Assembly: GCA_018136815.1 (NCBI GenBank)
Contig: CM030944.1
Location: 992,456 to 1,056,455, forward strand
Reading direction: 5' to 3'
Source of the DNA: Isochrysis galbana
Lineage: Eukaryota; Haptophyta; Isochrysidales; Isochrysidaceae
DNA length: 64,000 nucleotides
Below are positions 10,985 through 21,334 of this stretch, piece after piece. Every line of letters starts with the position of its first letter. Within the stretch, counting starts at the first letter, position 1. The position numbers were made by a program, and so were the translations under genes. The notes under the pieces were generated by a model, which was not told where the DNA came from, made no database searches, and was given only the letters and a program-made list of their open reading frames with translations.

Positions 10985-11150
10985 ATTATGTACGAAAACG
11001 CTATGCGGGCACAAAACCACTCTAAAAGCGCGTCTTTCTCCAGACACCCGAACACAACCACTTTGGCCTGGTGCCACGGTGCCACGACACATCCCTTGGA
11101 ATCCAGAATCCAGCGAGAAGCATTTGCATGCACGCTAGTTCATCACGATC
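10985..11150 (-). repeat. Dispersed repeat family E (iteron type), copy 1
   Basis: On the minus strand this reads GAACTAG.GTGCATGCAAATGCT, CACCAGGCC.AAGTG, then GCGCTTTTAGAGTGGTTTTG TGCCC and ATAGCGTTTT. The same order is found on the plus strand at 35640-35850. The core also lies at 32294-32317. Confidence 0.8.
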
Positions 11151-11273
11151 TGTGTCAAGATGGTTGGTGGAGAAGGGAGAGATGGTGGAGAAGGGAGAGA
11201 GTGCACAACATGGTCCTATAATAAAAAGTAATTACAACTGGGAATATCGGCGGCTGCACTGAGCCGCTGGCCG

Positions 11274-12371
11274 ATGCCGCACGCCGACGCAAGTGAAGAC
11301 GCAGGTGAAGATGTCCCAGCAGGCCCTGCAGAGACCCCGGCAGAGCCCGGGGGCGGGCGGGCGGGTCATCTGAGCGCCCCGGCTTGCATTAATGGTCATG
11401 TCTCGGGCCTAGGCTCCTTCAGACGGCGAAGGGGTAGCGTTGCGCACTCCCGGGGTTGCTGGAGTGCTGCAGCGACAAACTGCGAGGATGCTGCTGAGGC
11501 CGTGGAGGTCGCCAGTCGAGCGCCCGAAGTCAGTGGTGTCGCAGATTTGGCAACCAGTGGTGAGTCAGGCGCTCTCCGGCTGGGCTCCTTCAGAAGGCGA
11601 AGGCTTAGCGTCACGCATTCCCAGTGTTGCGGGAGTGGTGCAGCTTGCGAGAGTGCTACAGCGACGAACGGCCCGGATGCTGCCGGGGCAGCAGAGGTGG
11701 CCCTTTGCACGCCCGACTTCAGCAGTGGCGCAGAAACGCCGTCGATGAACGGGGAGGGCGGAATGCGCATAGCGGACGCCGATCGAGACGCCTGCACGAG
11801 CGGTGGCATGGATGCATGTGCTGCTGCAGGTGTGCCAACGCCTGCGTCGAGCTGCAGTGGCAGCGGGACGAGTGCACGTGCTCCGATAATCTCAAACCTT
11901 ATGAGCAGCGAGCGTCGGCGCAAAAGGAAGGCCATAGATGCTTCGGTAACTTGGCTTGCAGCCCGGTCTGCTCTTGTCTCGTGCCAGCTTGTTGCTCTCC
12001 AAAGCCCGCCGCCGTCCGCTGACGTGTCTGCTGCACCTTCACAAGACTGCTTTGCAGAGTGCTCACCCTGCGAATCAGAGCAGGGAGTGGGCATGGGAGA
12101 AGGGGATGAAGTCTGGGCTGCGAGGTCAACCGTTCCCCCCGTTCTTCAAGACGTTTCTCGTCTCACCCCTTGTCCGGATAGTCGGAAAGTGCATCTGCAC
12201 AGTTCACAGTTCGCGCCGAATCGTCACGAAGGAGTCGTGGCTGGCGTGCACTGCGCAGGTGGCAGTCAAACTCGTCTAGTCTGTGGTCTGCGGAGTTTGC
12301 CTTTCCTGGGCAGGGCTCTTCCACACAACTCAAGGATAACACGGCGTCGTCGTCGATCGAAGCTGCCCTGA
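11274..12371 (+). CDS. Hypothetical protein frame with 57-residue internal duplication
   Basis: An intact ATG frame of 365 codons with no family I recognise. LGSFRRRRGSVAHS begins at residue 46 and LGSFRRRRLSVTHS at 103, so a 57-residue (171-base) block is duplicated with divergence. A basic patch (SSERRRKRKAID, ~218-229) could be a nuclear localisation signal. The rest is Ala/Ser/Cys-rich and low in hydrophobics. A second, better conserved-looking frame overlaps its 3' end (12180-12805), so the true product may switch frame by splicing, or the locus may be decayed. I rate it as a possible transposon-associated gene rather than a housekeeping gene. Confidence 0.4.
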   Translation: MPHADASEDAGEDVPAGPAETPAEPGGGRAGHLSAPACINGHVSGLGSFRRRRGSVAHSRGCWSAAATNCEDAAEAVEVASRAPEVSGVADLATSGESGALRLGSFRRRRLSVTHSQCCGSGAACESATATNGPDAAGAAEVALCTPDFSSGAETPSMNGEGGMRIADADRDACTSGGMDACAAAGVPTPASSCSGSGTSARAPIISNLMSSERRRKRKAIDASVTWLAARSALVSCQLVALQSPPPSADVSAAPSQDCFAECSPCESEQGVGMGEGDEVWAARSTVPPVLQDVSRLTPCPDSRKVHLHSSQFAPNRHEGVVAGVHCAGGSQTRLVCGLRSLPFLGRALPHNSRITRRRRRSKLP

Positions 12372-12860
12372 CCTATCTGTGCCCGTCCAGCTGCAGCAAT
12401 GGCGACTGCTTGGCAGGCTTGTCGGTCCTCAACGTGCTGAGCTGCAGGCATCACTTCAACATGCAGATGCTCAAGATGGGCGGCAGCCCGACACGGGTCC
12501 TCGAAGGCATTCTGCGGCCTGCTTATGACCGCTCCAAGAACGGGTTCACCGAAGTCATCGTACCCTAGGGTGTTGCTAGCAGCGTGAGCCTGTGCGTGCA
12601 CAGTACTGCAGTTCTGTACGGCTGCTCGGCGAGCGCCTTCAAGCGGGTGAAGGCAGTGGTGGAGACCGTCGCCGGCGTGCCGGGGGATCTTGAGATACCA
12701 GAGCAGTTTGTCGGGTCCAAACAGGTGTCCAAACAGCGCACGCGTCTGGCTGGAATCAGCCGGAGTCGAGACGGACGAACAGCACGAGGAAACGCAGCAG
12801 GGTGAAACAGCGGAGGGAGCATGTTCGAGCGACAGCGACAACAACGCGCCCAGCCTCTGA
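12180..12860 (+). pseudogene. Frameshifted continuation with Cys motif, one in-frame stop
   Basis: A different frame from the preceding one. It reads CSNGDCLAGLSVLNVLSCRH, then TRVLEGILRPAYDRSKNGFT EVIVP, a TAG at 12566, and continues in the same frame as VSLCVHSTAVLYGCSASAFK RV to 12805. A further frame holds an acidic tail ending at 12860. The pattern of a Cys pair, CR, and a later LC...LYG...AF recalls N-terminal regions of some transposase-associated proteins, but I cannot name the family. The stop and shifts argue for a decayed copy. Confidence 0.4.
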
Positions 12861-13599
12861 AAAGGGCCCCCCCGCTGGAGAGCACTTCATGTGTTCAGCG
12901 CGGGGCTGTTGTGTTGCTGTTGCACTTCCGCTGCTGCGCTTCCCATGTGTCCGCATGAGTGAATGAATCAGCTTGAGGATGTTGTTTTGAATAGAACGGG
13001 TGTGCGCGCGCGGGCTTCGATGTGCGCGCGCGGGCTCCGCAGCTGTATGTGGCGTCGATGCCGCAGTTGGAGTGAAGGAGTGTGCGTGCAGTGCAGGTGC
13101 CTGCTTATTTTTTCCGATAACATGGGTGGTGTGCCCCACCACTTGATCAATTTTGGCTCTCAACTTGCAATCCCACGCGAGCACGATCAACAGCCACCTT
13201 GGCGGGCTACTGGCCGCCCAGCGCGCCCCGTTCACCGTGTCTTCACCTGCACCTGCAGTTCCTGCACTCTCACCTTCACCTGCACCTTCACTGAAGAAAA
13301 AACTTCGGACCAGCACCTTCCCAGTTGGAAATTTTTTTTATTCTATGGGCTCGGCTGCTTTGTGGCACCGAGGACGGCGGGGAGTCTCGTTGAGCTCTAT
13401 CGCAAAGATCGCGCCAGTGTCCTGTAGTTCCGATGTACCACAGGAGCACATCAAGTAGGTGTGGTACTGCGTCGAGCACAATCGTCACTCCGCGGGACGC
13501 GAGTGCGCGGATCAACTTTTTTTTGGGGAAGGTATCGCCAAACGACGCGCATCAAGCAGATGCGCGCCACGGCGTCGACTTGCATGCTACTCCTCGCGC
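12861..13599. other. No gene recognised
   Basis: Contains a duplicated TGTGCGCGCGCGGGCT.CG string at 13003-13038 and scattered short frames without motifs. Nothing else is supportable. Confidence 0.5.
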
Positions 13600-13690
13600 A
13601 AGGCTAGTGGAAGTAGCAGCACTAACGCTCATTGTTATTACTACTAGTAGTGTAGTAGTATAATTATTACTATTTCTACATCTAGGCCAT
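13600..13690 (+). repeat. Dispersed repeat family D, copy 2
   Basis: GCAAGGCTAGTGGAAGTAGCAGCACTAACGCTCATTG-like block followed by TTATTACTACTAGTAGTG, matching 8457-8590 but without the CATTGT expansion. Confidence 0.75.
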
Positions 13691-13962
13691 TGCCATTGCT
13701 CGAACACGCACCGCACTAGGTCTCCAAGACTGGATTTCGTTATTCCTGTGTCGTGAGCATTTGCACTATGGTCTGCCTTATATACCAGCGTGCCGTCACG
13801 GCCGCGCTGTCATGTGCTGGCGGCAAGCCCGCAGCCACCGCTGAATCAACGCGAATGCCAGTGAGCTTATGCACCTCCTTCATTCGCCCTCATTCACATG
13901 CCATCCACGCAGCGATAACGTGTTTGCGTGGAACGTGCTCGCGCGGGCTGAAGCGAGGCTTT

Positions 13963-16219
13963 TCAATCCACAACCTCTGCTCCAGTCGAGTCCATGACCG
14001 GACTTGCGCCCACGCCATGACAACCGAGCTCGCTTATCACCTTGCTTGGATGAAGTCCAGGCCGGTCAGTCCCTCCCGGCACACTGCCGGTCTCCGTGCA
14101 CGCGACTTCCCACCCGTCAGTGGAAAGTGTGTACAGCAAGCCAAGGAGCACTGCATCTCGTGAATACTTCAGAACAGCTGCCGGTTGTGCGGAGATTTCC
14201 AGAAGTGCTGCTTGTACTTTTGGGCTATGAAGAAGTACGTCCACTTCCTTTCGCGTTAGTACGTCTTGGGCATAAACCGAACCAACAACTGACGTCTGTG
14301 CATTTTTAGAGTCCGCGGATGCCACCGTGCTCGCCCTGACACTGGCAGCATCATGCATCAATGCATCACCAGCCAAATCAACAGTTGCGGTCGCAGCTGC
14401 AGGTGCGATAGTGGCCCCCTCAAGAGCAGCTTCTGAGGGAGCTGAGGTTTCAGCGCCCAGATTGGTGGAAGCCGCCGGCGCCATCTCCGAGCACGTGTAT
14501 TCCAGATCACCTCCAGAGAAAACGGCCCCCTTCATGCCTTCCCCGCCAGTCTCCATCCCTTCGCAGAGAAGCTCATAGGCCATCTGAATCGCCACAAACT
14601 TTTCCTTAGCCTCCTCGACTTCTTCGTCTGGAACCTGGAGACCAAGTCATAGGTGGAACAACATTAAAGACGACATGACGGGGCGAACACCCAGGAATGG
14701 CTTGTGAAGTGCACGGCATAAATCTGCATACGCACTTTGTCCGGGTGATAACGCAATGACATCACCCGATACGCTCGGCGAATCTCTTCCTTCGTCGCAA
14801 GCTTGCGTGGGGGCAATCCAAGAATCTCATAGAGGACGACAAACCCATCAACGCCAGTTTTCTCGCGAAGCTTTGCCTATTGGCGCATGCAGGGTGGCGA
14901 GGACAACACTCTGAGGTGAGAGCCGAGCTTCAAACTGGCACGAGAACTGAGGTGGCCACATCGAATGGGTTCACTTGTGCAGACCAGGACACGGCGTCGA
15001 GGTACACGATGCTCACCTCCCACTCAGCGGCACGCTTCTCCTTCTTCTTGGCATACTGACGAGCCCTCTTGCGAGCCTTCTCATCGTCGAACTGTTTCTC
15101 AATTTTCGCGTTCAGCTCAGGGCAGTCCTCCTTCACATGGCCCTCTTTGCCGCAGTGTTTGCAGCGCTTGTGCGGGCAATCCCTCTTCGTGTGGCCCCAC
15201 TTCTTGCACACGTAGCAGTGCAGGTTCATATTCTTCTCCTCCTCCACCACATCCGATACTGCGACGTCCTTGTTGCCATACTGCGCCTCCCAAGCTGTCA
15301 AGTGCCTGACACGGCAATGAGCGAGTGGAACGTCGGAGTGATAGAGCTAGGCGTAGGGCTGGGCATGACTTTCACAAGATGGCGCCACCCGGCACTGCAA
15401 TCTGCTTGATTCGCAACAAACTTGCCAATCCTCTCACCTTTCTGCGAGCTCCTTCTCTTCCCGTGCCTTTGCCTCGACTTGTGTACGCATGAAAGCATCC
15501 AAGGGGTCCTCCTCATCGGCCGCAGCCGCAGCTGCTCGGCTGCCAACAGATGGTCCAGCCGAATTATAGCCCATCTTCTCCCGCTCCATATCAGCCGCCA
15601 TGGCCTCGAGTTTCTTCCGACGCTGCTCCTGCTCCGCTTTGCGGGCAGCCTCTTCTTCATCGAAGCCGTCGTTTTGGAACAGCTGTCCCACAGCTGGCGC
15701 AGCTAGAGCAGGCGCTGCAGATTTGACGGGAGCTGCGACCCCAAAAGCGCCGGCTGCCTTGAGTGCTTCCAATCTCCGCCGCCGCACTTCTTTGGGATCC
15801 TCTACAGCCGCAGCCTCTGGAGCCTGCGCCGGTGCAGGAGCAGAGGGCAGGGCGGAGGCGACAGAATGCGTGGCCCCATTGCCATCAGCAGCCTGCGCTG
15901 CTTTCCAAGCATTAAGCTTCCTGCGCCTCGCCTCCTTATCGTCGAAACGCTCGGCGCTGTGGCTCGTGCTGCGCCGAGCGCGCTCCCTACTCCCACTCCG
16001 CCCACGCCTCCTCCCCTCATCCTCACGCCCCTCTCTCCGCTCTCTCTGCTCCGGCTCGCGCTCTGGCCGGCGCGAGTCGTACCGCCTGTCGTCGTACCGC
16101 CTGTTATCGTACCGCCTGTCGTCGTACCGCCTGTGATCGTATCGCCTATCGTCGCCCCGCCGCTCGTCGCCCTGCCGCTCGCTACGCTCGGCGCGCCGCG
16201 CGGAGTCGCCCCACCCCAT
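13963..16219 (-). CDS. Arginine-rich, CCHC zinc-knuckle and J-domain protein
   Basis: A 627-residue protein from exons 16219-15438, 15305-15017, 14876-14736 and 14634-13963. The introns are GT-AG and all phases agree. Residues ~15-75 are RS/RD-like with tandem YDDRR pentads. Residues ~80-260 are charged helical sequence ending in DEEDPLDAFM. Two CCHC knuckles follow (CYVCKKWGHTKRDC ~291-304, CKHCGKEGHVKEDC ~310-323). A J domain spans ~358-430 (LYEILGLPPRKLATKEEIRR, then RYHPDK with the HPD that stimulates Hsp70). The C-terminal SPKVQAALLEISAQPAAVLK Y resembles an STI1-type motif. RS and CCHC parts suggest RNA or spliceosome work with Hsp70 recruitment. The ATG at 16219 is chosen because the frame upstream enters repeat sequence. 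The last ~45 residues look less constrained, so a further 3' exon is possible. Confidence 0.88.
16076..16150. repeat. 15-base coding minisatellite
   Basis: Five tandem copies of CGTACCGCCTGTCGT encode YDDRR repeats in the arginine-rich part of the J-domain protein. Confidence 0.85.
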
Positions 16220-16369
16220 CGCGAGCGCGGGTGCGGCGTAAAGACCAAACACCAGCACGCCCGAGGAAAAAAAAACTTCTTGTAGATGCGGGGCTACACA
16301 GCCATCGGCCATCGGCCATCGGTCTACAGTGGGTAATTTCGTAATTTCTAGCCCCCCGTTTCGCCGCAC

Positions 16370-16500
16370 ACGACTTCGACTTCACGCTCTGCAGTCGCTC
16401 TGCGAGACTCTCTCTCTCTCTCTCTCTCCGTCCTCCTCTCCTCGGCCGATGGAAGGAAGTTTCGTCCAAAACATTCTCCGGTCCTAGGATATTCCGTGGG
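16370..16500 (+). repeat. Dispersed repeat family A, copy 2
   Basis: CACGACTTCGACTTC, CTGCGAGACTCTCTCTC, CGGCCGA.GGAAG and TCCAAAACATTCTCCGGTCC match 1744-1870. It lies upstream of the J-domain gene start. Confidence 0.8.
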
Positions 16501-18130
16501 TTTCGAGCGATGCGACGCTTCATGGCTCATGGCGATGGCGAAGAGGAAAGAGGAGCATGCCGCGCTCCTCTCCATCATTGACGCCGTCCTTGAGGAGACG
16601 CAGCCGGCGTTCAAGAAGCACAAGGCCAACCGACCTAATCCTCCGCGAGTTCAACTAGAGCTACCTGAAACAGTTCCAACTCTGCTGTGGTCACATTTGT
16701 GAACGGAGAAAGCAGAGACCTACGACTCCAAGGACAAGTTGGTGAAGGAGTTCGGCGGCCACGCGGCTGCCGTGATATACCCGCTGTACTCGCCGACGAG
16801 ATACAGCAGGAGGGCCATCCTGGCCTGGTCAAGCAATCAGAATGCAAAGTCGGCGGCAACGGTGCGCCGCCCGCCCATTCCCTGCACGCTCTCAAGTCCG
16901 CTTGCATACCTCACGCGCGCGCGCCTCTCGCTGCACAGGAATGCAAGGAGACACTTGCACTTCACTCGGACGTCGAGGCCGTGCGCTGGGCGAAAAGCAG
17001 CGATTTGGGTGCGAAATTTGCGAAAAATCGGCTGTGCATGTAGGCAACCCAAGCAACGTGACTGGCCAGCGGCCGACGCGCGCATAGTGTGTGCGACCCG
17101 CGTGCGTGAGGCGGTGTGAAGAGGGCGTGCGCTTGCACGGAGGGCGCGTAACTTGTCGATCCCGTTGGGGGGTTGGCGCATGGCGCATAGGCAATGCCGC
17201 GCGCGGGGAGATGGACAATAAAGACGTGTGCCAACGAAAGTTTTCATAGTCATAGTTGATAGTTTGATAGTTGATTTTAAAAGAAATCCGTGAATGAAAT
17301 AATGGGGGGACCCGCCCTTCGGAGGGAGTACACCCCCCCCAATGTGACTCAAATCTAGTTGTGGAATGCCTGTAAGCCGCACGGAGTGCCCTCCCAGGGG
17401 GGGGGGGGCAGTAGAAGTCACAAGTGCACAATGGGGATGGGGGCGGTAGAAGTCCCGCGCCTTCACAAGCCTCCTTCCGCACTTTCGCGCCCTCCGTGCG
17501 TCGTGCGTCGATCGCCATGCCCGTAGTCACTTCCAACATGGGTCCCGAGGAAAGCTCCGTGAGCTCCCCGCAAGAACCGCGTTCCGCGCTAGCTGCCGGC
17601 GCGCCGGCGCGCCCTCGCAGGCAATCTCCAAGAGTGAGAGAGCAGCCTTGCTGTCTGACAGCTCTGCGCTAGCTGCCGGGGCGCCCTCGCAGGCAATCAC
17701 CAAAACCACTAGTGAGATCAGCCTTGCTCTGACATAGTAGCGGTTACTATGTTGAGATTTTTTTTGAACAACAGAAACGTGACGATAGGGAGGAGGTTAC
17801 AACAATGGGCTAGCTGGCAGCACATGTAATACTCAACATGTACGACCGCTATGGCTTCGGCTCCGCTTGCCCCATAACATGCTCCGTTGTACGACAAATC
17901 TATCGTCTGTCCGCATGCCCGCCCGATACCTACTGCACGAGCATCTCTCGCCCGCGAGGGTGCAGCAGTAAAGGTGTATGCTGACGGTGGCTCATTGCTG
18001 GGAGGCCAATGCTATACCTAGGACTAGCACTACTAGCAATCCCCATCGTTCTCTCTTCCCGCCATAGGGTGGGCCAATATAGGAAAGAACGTGCGTGCCG
18101 AGAATGTGTCTAGACCGAAAATTTGTAAGA
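16501..18130. other. Mostly unassigned; weak coding-like frames and one duplicated block
   Basis: A 55-codon stretch (from 16529, KRKEEHAALLSIIDAVLEET) and a following frame around 16710-16860 (KAETYDSKDKLVKEFGGH) look coding-like but are out of frame and match no family I know. They could be a broken gene. At 17586-17735 a block with GCTAGCTGCCGG, GCGCCCTCGCAGGCAATC and CAGCCTTGCT is duplicated in tandem (about 80-base period). Confidence 0.35.
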
Positions 18131-18904
18131 TCAAAGTACGAAAGGCTCGTTTGGAGCACGGACAACACAGTGAGGCTTTGGCGCGTTCGCATCCCAAAAG
18201 GATTCCGGCAGCTTCGGTGCATGATGCTCGAGTCCCGGGGGGCACCAAGTCGAGAATTGTGGCAGTGAGATCATGCGAGGCTGTGCAGAGCAGTACGGCC
18301 TAGAACCAGGTTTCGCCAGATACTGCTGGTGATAGTCTTCCGCATAGTAGAAGACTGCCTCCTTGAGGTCGGAGGCAGGGCGGATCTCCGTGGTGATTTT
18401 TGCCCCCTTGCCCAGTGCCGCCTCGTAGGCCTCCTTCGACGCCTTCGCGAGTGCGCCCTGCTCCTCATCGAAGTAGAAGATACCCGAGCGATACTGTGTG
18501 CCACGGTCGTTGCCTTGTCCCATCCCTGAAGTGGGGTCATGTGCCTCCCAGTGCCACCGTAGCAGGTCAGCAACCGAGATCTTTTGCGGGTCGTACACGA
18601 CCTGCACGGACTCAGTGTGGCCAGTCCGCCCGGTGCAAACCTCCTCGTAGGTCGGGTTCGGTGTATAACCGGCCGAATAGCCGACTGCCGTTGAATAGAC
18701 CCCTGGGAGCCGCCACATGCCCTTCTCGGAGCCCCAGAAGCACCCATTCGCCACGACCAAGACCTTGAGGCCGACCGGCCAAGGCCCCTTCATCGGGTTG
18801 CGCAGCACGTAGTGCTTGCTCGAGACGGGCATCTGCTCCGAGCGCCCGCGCAGCGCCTGCTCGCGGCTTACCATCTGCGGCTCACCCAGCCCGAAGAAGC
18901 CCAT
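18131..18904 (-). CDS. msrA: Peptide methionine sulfoxide reductase A
   Basis: Single-exon, 257 residues. MsrA reduces methionine-S-sulfoxide in proteins with thioredoxin-derived electrons. The catalytic Cys is C55 in GCFWG. The MsrA hallmarks AVGYSAGYTPNPTYEEV, TGHTESVQVVYDP, WHWEAHDPT and FFY-like YYAEDYHQQYLAKP are all present. The ATG at 18904 (MGFFGLGEPQMVSREQALRG) is chosen over an in-frame upstream ATG (18973), because MsrA homologues commonly begin with this pattern and the upstream part is low-complexity. No targeting peptide is evident, so cytosol is likely. The C-terminal 40 residues include extra Cys (YCSAQPRM, TWCPPG) that could be resolving cysteines. A CT-rich tract on the coding strand abuts the start. 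Confidence 0.95.
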   Translation of the reverse strand: MGFFGLGEPQMVSREQALRGRSEQMPVSSKHYVLRNPMKGPWPVGLKVLVVANGCFWGSEKGMWRLPGVYSTAVGYSAGYTPNPTYEEVCTGRTGHTESVQVVYDPQKISVADLLRWHWEAHDPTSGMGQGNDRGTQYRSGIFYFDEEQGALAKASKEAYEAALGKGAKITTEIRPASDLKEAVFYYAEDYHQQYLAKPGSRPYCSAQPRMISLPQFSTWCPPGLEHHAPKLPESFWDANAPKPHCVVRAPNEPFVL

Positions 18905-19129
18905 CGATGAGAGAGAGAGAGAGGAAGGGAGGGAAGGGGTGACGGCGGAGAGGGGAGCGGATGTCTCGAGCAAGCGCGATTCGTCTCCAGACCGGCGAGA
19001 GGATCAGAGAGAAGAAAAGAAGAAAAGAGGAAGACGAGGTGAGAGAAGAAGAATGAGAAGAGATCCTCAAGAAGAGAGAGAGACTCGAAAGAAGAGAGAG
19101 ATGCAGCCCCAGCTGCAGCCCTAGTTGTA

Positions 19130-19861
19130 CTTTACTCTTTACGTGAGGAAGTACTTTGACTTCTCGTTGTGGCGGGGCAGCCTCGCACCCCTGCGAGTCT
19201 ATAAAAAGCATGCACAGAGAGAGATGGATCCTACGGATTCTCCGTGTGGTGCGGTGTGATCGCCCAGAGCTGACCCACACAGGAGTAAAACACTAGTAGT
19301 AGAGTACTCCGAGGAAGACAAGAAGGACTCTCAGTTCCGTTCGCTCTCCCCTCTCCCTCTCGCCTCGATATGGAACTACCTTTCAATAGTATGAACGGAC
19401 TATACGAACGCCTTCGCTTTCATCGATTAGGAAGACCCGCTCTACTCCATCTCCTACTCGCTCGCCCCCTCTCTACTTTATCTACTCTACTCTCCACGTC
19501 CCCGATCTTCCTTTCTCTTCCCCTCCTTCTCTACAATACAATACAATTGATCGCTTTCGTATTCCTCGGGCAGTCCGTTGTCGTCGTGGTGACGTGGCGA
19601 CGGAGAGGAGAATCTACACACGTACTTTACTCCCAACTTACCCGCTCCACTGGTTTGATCTCTCTCACTCTTCTCTACACTAGAGTAGGAGTATGGAGAC
19701 GAGAGTAAGAGACAACTCTACTCTCGCCTAATTTCCACTCTTTAGGTACATAGAGAGAGGGCGAGGGAGAGAGAGAGAGAGAGGAAGGGGGAGGGAGGTA
19801 CTAGAGGGAGAGAGAACGAGGGAGAGGCGGCTTGGATCGGCTCGTTCAGGTTGAGTTAAGC
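19130..19861. other. MsrA/PUB-thioredoxin intergenic region, likely divergent promoters
   Basis: Separates a minus-strand gene (start 18904) from a plus-strand gene (start 19862). Contains GA tracts at both ends (18905-18930 and 19755-19830) and a TATAAAAAG string at 19200. No gene is seen in it. Confidence 0.4.
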
Positions 19862-21334
19862 ATGGTGTTCTGGCTTCTCACCGCAGCCAGCTGTCTCTCC
19901 ACGCTCTCGCCAACCGTGCTGACGGGCGGCCTGCCCCTGCCCAGCGCTCTCTCTGCCGCCGAGGCGCCTGGCCTCGCCAGCAAGCTGAGGAGGCTGCCCA
20001 ACGGGGTGGAATTGGAGATCTCAGCACTACCTGACGAGGTGTTCATCAAGGTGTTTGGCGCCGACCTCGCCTCCATCCTCGCCGAGGCGGATGCCAACGC
20101 AGCCGCAGAGGGACTTGGAGAGACCAAGGAGAGGGCTAAGCAGCGGGAGAAGGCGAGGGCGGAGGCAGATGCGCGCCACTGGGCGTACTGCGAGCGGGTG
20201 TGGAGGCTTCCCGCGGCCGAACGATGGACCATTACTTCCCTCTGGTACAACGAGCCCGCCTATGTCCCCCAGCAGGCAGCGATCAAGGCGGAACCGCCAC
20301 CAGAGGCGCTGCGCTCCGCCATGGACCTATTGCGTGAGCAGTGTGGAAGTGACAAGAAGTTCGCGGAGTGCGCCTCGCTCATCCTGAAATATGCAAGCAA
20401 TGCGGCTGGCGAACCTTCGAACTCGAGGTTCCGGACAATCCGTACGTCCGCAAAGGCGTTCACACGCCTTCTAGCGCCATATCCCGCTGCATCGGACTGC
20501 TTGCAGGCTCTTGGCTTCCAGAAACGGGGCATGACACCGCCAGAGCCAATCTGCGATGGCGACGTGTGCAGACTGCCTACTACGGAAGAGTCTGGCGGTG
20601 TCTCGGAGAACGGTTGTGCGTACGTGCTAAGCGATGACTCGATAGCCGAACTACCACGGCTCGTTGATCACCTCAGCCGTGAAGTCCGCATTGCCGAACT
20701 GCGCGGAGTGTGGCCATCGAAACTTCACCCGGTGTTGCCAGACGCGTGCGGCTCGCTAGAGCCTGAGCTACTGGACAGGCTCAGCAAAGAAATAAGCGCG
20801 AGCCACTTCGGACTGCTGCTTGACCACTCGGACAACGCGCGGCGCATCGAGTCGACAATTCGCGCTGGCGCTCCGGCAGTGGAGACGCTCATCTCGCAGC
20901 TCGTCGAGGTTCGGAGCAATCTGACCATGGCAGCCCGCTCCTCGGCTGCAGGTGCAGCCGCCGCCAGCCAGCCAGTGAGCGCGACAGAAGGCCGCGTCCG
21001 CAACATCGGCTCTCCAGAGGAGTGGTATGATCTGCTAATGGATGAGAACGCTGGACTGATTGTGGCCGACTTTGGCGCGCCGTGGTGCGCGCCGTGTCAC
21101 GCGGTCAAACCGCTTTTTGCGGAGCTCTCGCTCAATCCGGAGTTTGCGTCCGTGACTTTTTGCTATCTGGATTCGGAACTTTTGCCGCAAATCATGGGGG
21201 ACAATTCCATCGACTCGTTTCCTACCTTCAAGTTCTTCAGGGACACGGAGGAAGAAGATTTGCCTGTGGTCGGCGGTGACATTGACGCCGTCGAAGCGCG
21301 GATCCGTTCTCTCCTCGCAAGCGGAACGTCTTGA
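19862..21334 (+). CDS. Secreted or lumenal PUB-thioredoxin protein
   Basis: Single-exon, 490 residues. The N-terminus (MVFWLLTAASCLSTLSP) is a strong signal-peptide candidate. Residues ~80-135 are charged and helical. Residues ~162-222 match a PUB/PUG domain (ECASLILKYASNAAG, FRTIRTSAKAFTRLL, LQALGF), a fold that in other proteins binds p97/VCP. Residues ~390-485 are a thioredoxin domain with redox site WCAPC (W408-C412), then FCYLDSELLP and SFPTFKFF with the cis-Pro. A Cys pair at ~236-241 precedes a middle region I cannot assign. The ATG at 19862 is the first; upstream codons in frame have no ATG. A disulfide oxidoreductase role is inferred from CxxC. The PUB domain in a protein with a signal peptide is unusual. 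Confidence 0.85.
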   Translation: MVFWLLTAASCLSTLSPTVLTGGLPLPSALSAAEAPGLASKLRRLPNGVELEISALPDEVFIKVFGADLASILAEADANAAAEGLGETKERAKQREKARAEADARHWAYCERVWRLPAAERWTITSLWYNEPAYVPQQAAIKAEPPPEALRSAMDLLREQCGSDKKFAECASLILKYASNAAGEPSNSRFRTIRTSAKAFTRLLAPYPAASDCLQALGFQKRGMTPPEPICDGDVCRLPTTEESGGVSENGCAYVLSDDSIAELPRLVDHLSREVRIAELRGVWPSKLHPVLPDACGSLEPELLDRLSKEISASHFGLLLDHSDNARRIESTIRAGAPAVETLISQLVEVRSNLTMAARSSAAGAAAASQPVSATEGRVRNIGSPEEWYDLLMDENAGLIVADFGAPWCAPCHAVKPLFAELSLNPEFASVTFCYLDSELLPQIMGDNSIDSFPTFKFFRDTEEEDLPVVGGDIDAVEARIRSLLASGTS

